A stretch of DNA of 64,000 nucleotides from the NCBI RefSeq assembly GCF_018613795.1, contig NZ_JAGGPN010000038.1, forward strand, positions 186,001-250,000, given 5' to 3'. The notes under the pieces are model-generated. The model had not been told where the DNA came from. It did no database searches and saw only the letters and a list, made by a program, of their open reading frames with translations. The translations under genes and the position numbers were made by a program. The DNA is from Arthrobacter sp. ISL-65 (GTDB lineage Bacteria; Actinomycetota; Actinomycetes; Actinomycetales; Micrococcaceae). Shown piece by piece: positions 62,551-64,000 of this stretch. How positions within the stretch are numbered: the stretch's first letter is position 1; each line of letters opens with the position of its first letter.

Positions 62551-63834
62551 ATGGCTGAAAACGCCACTGTCCCTGTACCCGGCACGGCCCCGGCAGCCGG
62601 CCCCAGCACGGTGCCGGCCACCGCCGCCGAGACAAGCCCGGACAACCCGTGGCCGCTGCAGTTGCTCTCCCAGAAGCTCAAGACCCACATCGAGCGGGCA
62701 CCGGCAGCCTGGGTTGAGGGTCAGGTCATCGAACTGAACCGGCGCGGCGGCAGTGCGTTCCTCACCCTCCGGGATGTGGACGCCGAGATCTCCCTGCCGG
62801 CTTCCATCTGGTCCAAACTGCTCGACCGGCAGGAGACGCCGCTTGAGCGCGGCAGCCGGGTGGTGGCCCTGCTCAAGGCCGAGTTCTGGCTGAAGACCGG
62901 GCGGCTGAACATGTCCGTGAAGGACATCCGGCCTGTTGGACTGGGCGATCTCCTCGCACGGATAGAACGGCTGCGCCATGCCCTGGCCGCTGAAGGCCTG
63001 TTCGCCGAGTCGCGGAAAAAGCGGCTGCCCCTGCTCCCCCACCGGATCGGGCTCATCACCGGCCGCGACTCCGATGCCAAGAAGGACGTTCTGCGCAACG
63101 CTGCCCTGCGCTGGCCGGCAGTCGAATTCGAGATCCGCGAGGTCGCGGTGCAGGGCAACACCGCCGTATCCCAGATGGTCAAGGCGCTTCGCGAACTCGA
63201 TGCCCGTCCCGAGGTCGACGTGATCGTCATCGCCCGCGGCGGCGGCGCGCTGGAGGACCTGCTGCCGTTCAGCAGCGAGGAACTCATCCGCGCCGTGGCG
63301 GCCGCGGTGACTCCGGTGGTCAGCGCAATCGGGCACGAGGCGGACCGGCCCATCCTGGACGACGTCGCCGACCTCAGGGCCTCCACGCCCACGGATGCAG
63401 CCAAGCGCATCGTGCCGGAAGTCTCGGAGGAACTTGCCCGGGTCCGGCAGGCTGAAGCCCAGCTGCGCCGCTCGGTGACGCTGCTGGTGGCCAGGGAAAC
63501 GGACCGCTTGGCGGCAATCCGGTCCCGTCCGGTCCTCGCGGCCCCGGAGAGCATGATCACGGCGCGCGCGGACGATGTGGAACGGCTGGCCCGCCGGTCC
63601 ACGGCGGCCATCAGTGCTGCCGTGACGAGGGCTTCCGACCAGCTGGTCCACCTCCAGGCGCAGGTCCGGGCATTGTCACCGCAGCAGACCCTGGACCGCG
63701 GTTACGCCGTGGTGCAGGTTTCCGGGTCCGGCGGGGCAGTTGTCCGCCAGCCGTCCCAGGCCCCTGCGGGAACACCGCTCGCGGTCAGGGTGGCCGGCGG
63801 GCGGTTCGGCGCGGAATCCACGGGCGCCGCATAA
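62551..63834 (+). CDS. xseA: Exodeoxyribonuclease VII large subunit
   Basis: 427 residues. N-terminal OB-fold nucleic-acid-binding domain about 50-140 (WVEGQVIELNRRGGSAFLTLRD, SRVVALLKAEFWLKTGRLNM), then the catalytic domain with GLITGRDSDAKKDVL, IVIARGGGALEDLLPF and AIGHEADRPILDDVADLRASTPTDAAK, the conserved XseA active-site motifs. Extended Ala/Pro N terminus. Degrades single-stranded DNA with XseB. ATG at 62551. Confidence 0.93.
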   Translation: MAENATVPVPGTAPAAGPSTVPATAAETSPDNPWPLQLLSQKLKTHIERAPAAWVEGQVIELNRRGGSAFLTLRDVDAEISLPASIWSKLLDRQETPLERGSRVVALLKAEFWLKTGRLNMSVKDIRPVGLGDLLARIERLRHALAAEGLFAESRKKRLPLLPHRIGLITGRDSDAKKDVLRNAALRWPAVEFEIREVAVQGNTAVSQMVKALRELDARPEVDVIVIARGGGALEDLLPFSSEELIRAVAAAVTPVVSAIGHEADRPILDDVADLRASTPTDAAKRIVPEVSEELARVRQAEAQLRRSVTLLVARETDRLAAIRSRPVLAAPESMITARADDVERLARRSTAAISAAVTRASDQLVHLQAQVRALSPQQTLDRGYAVVQVSGSGGAVVRQPSQAPAGTPLAVRVAGGRFGAESTGAA

Positions 63835-63912
63835 GGCGGACGCAGATGAACCAGCACCACAATTTGCGCCAGCACCGAATGACAGCACCACCGACATGAC
63901 AGGCCAGGAAAC

Positions 63913-64000
63913 ATGACAGATCCGACCATCAATACAGATCAGCCGCACAGCACGGAACAAGATACCGCAGCCCAGCCCGGCCCCGTACTTCCTCCGGACA
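63913..64000 (+). CDS. xseB: Probable exodeoxyribonuclease VII small subunit, 5' end only
   Basis: Starts ATG with AGGAA 4 bases upstream, 78 bases after xseA. The 29 visible codons (MTDPTINTDQPHSTEQDT...) are a polar, Pro/Gln-rich lead that is not itself diagnostic; the call rests on position next to xseA. The rest lies past the window. Confidence 0.5.
   Translation, partial: MTDPTINTDQPHSTEQDTAAQPGPVLPPD

Overview
The window reads as a stretch of chromosome from a high-GC Gram-positive bacterium of the Micrococcaceae (Arthrobacter/Pseudarthrobacter type). The signs are GC-rich third codon positions, frequent GTG starts, several leaderless -10/start arrangements, and actinobacterial marker families (DUF3107, DUF3117, MoeZ, a SigE/anti-sigma/TatB cluster, GluABCD). 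From memory, long parts follow the Mycobacterium tuberculosis gene order: roughly Rv3206c-Rv3211 for moeZ to the DEAD-box helicase, and roughly Rv1108c-Rv1232c in reverse for the right two thirds. This is recollection, not a computed alignment. I see no tRNA, rRNA, CRISPR array, transposase or prophage gene.

Layout. 1-3360: haem synthesis (partial hemG/hemY, hemE, divergent hemA). 3457-6356: an anchored exported protein translationally coupled to a large multicopper oxidase whose frame is broken three times at C runs. 6389-8933: moeZ, a TetR regulator, DUF3107 and a small membrane protein. 8967-10812: a CmtR-type regulator with a cation transporter, bracketed by two direct copies of a 39-bp hairpin sequence; the right copy lies inside a pterin dehydratase-VOC fusion gene. 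11448-14677: thiamine genes thiO-thiS-thiG behind a TPP riboswitch, and divergent thiE. 14715-22455: ferritin-like protein, RNB ribonuclease with an Asn/Gly-repeat insert, DEAD-box helicase with a long leader, orphan DNA methyltransferase, PHP phosphoesterase, aminopeptidase P.

22550-32931: a stress-type membrane protein, a PRC/MgtE-N/CBS protein, DUF1003 and Mrp; then sigE, anti-sigma factor and tatB on the other strand; then an O-methyltransferase, the micro-protein DUF3117, a membrane glycosyltransferase, a DivIVA-like protein and a LOG-family protein. 33038-36356: gluABCD amino-acid importer. 36470-44285: lysine/diaminopimelate genes dapE, dapD and dapC with ferredoxin fdxA, plus citrate synthase, a TetR regulator and two uncharacterised proteins. 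44440-50082: a small SH3-like protein, an MFS exporter with a divergent ArsR-type regulator and a shared palindrome, typA and an SGNH lipoprotein. 50167-57425: an oligopeptide ABC importer with an oversized DppB permease and an antisense PH-domain gene inserted in the cluster. 57752-64000: ychF, rmuC, ispH, a membrane protein, short tandem repeats, xseA and the probable start of xseB.

Most of the window is ordinary core metabolism. The points most worth a second look are the frameshifted multicopper oxidase pair, the repeat-bracketed metal cassette, a 30-bp palindrome recurring at 19867 and 37637, the expanded DppB permease, and the 16-17-bp tandem repeats before xseA.
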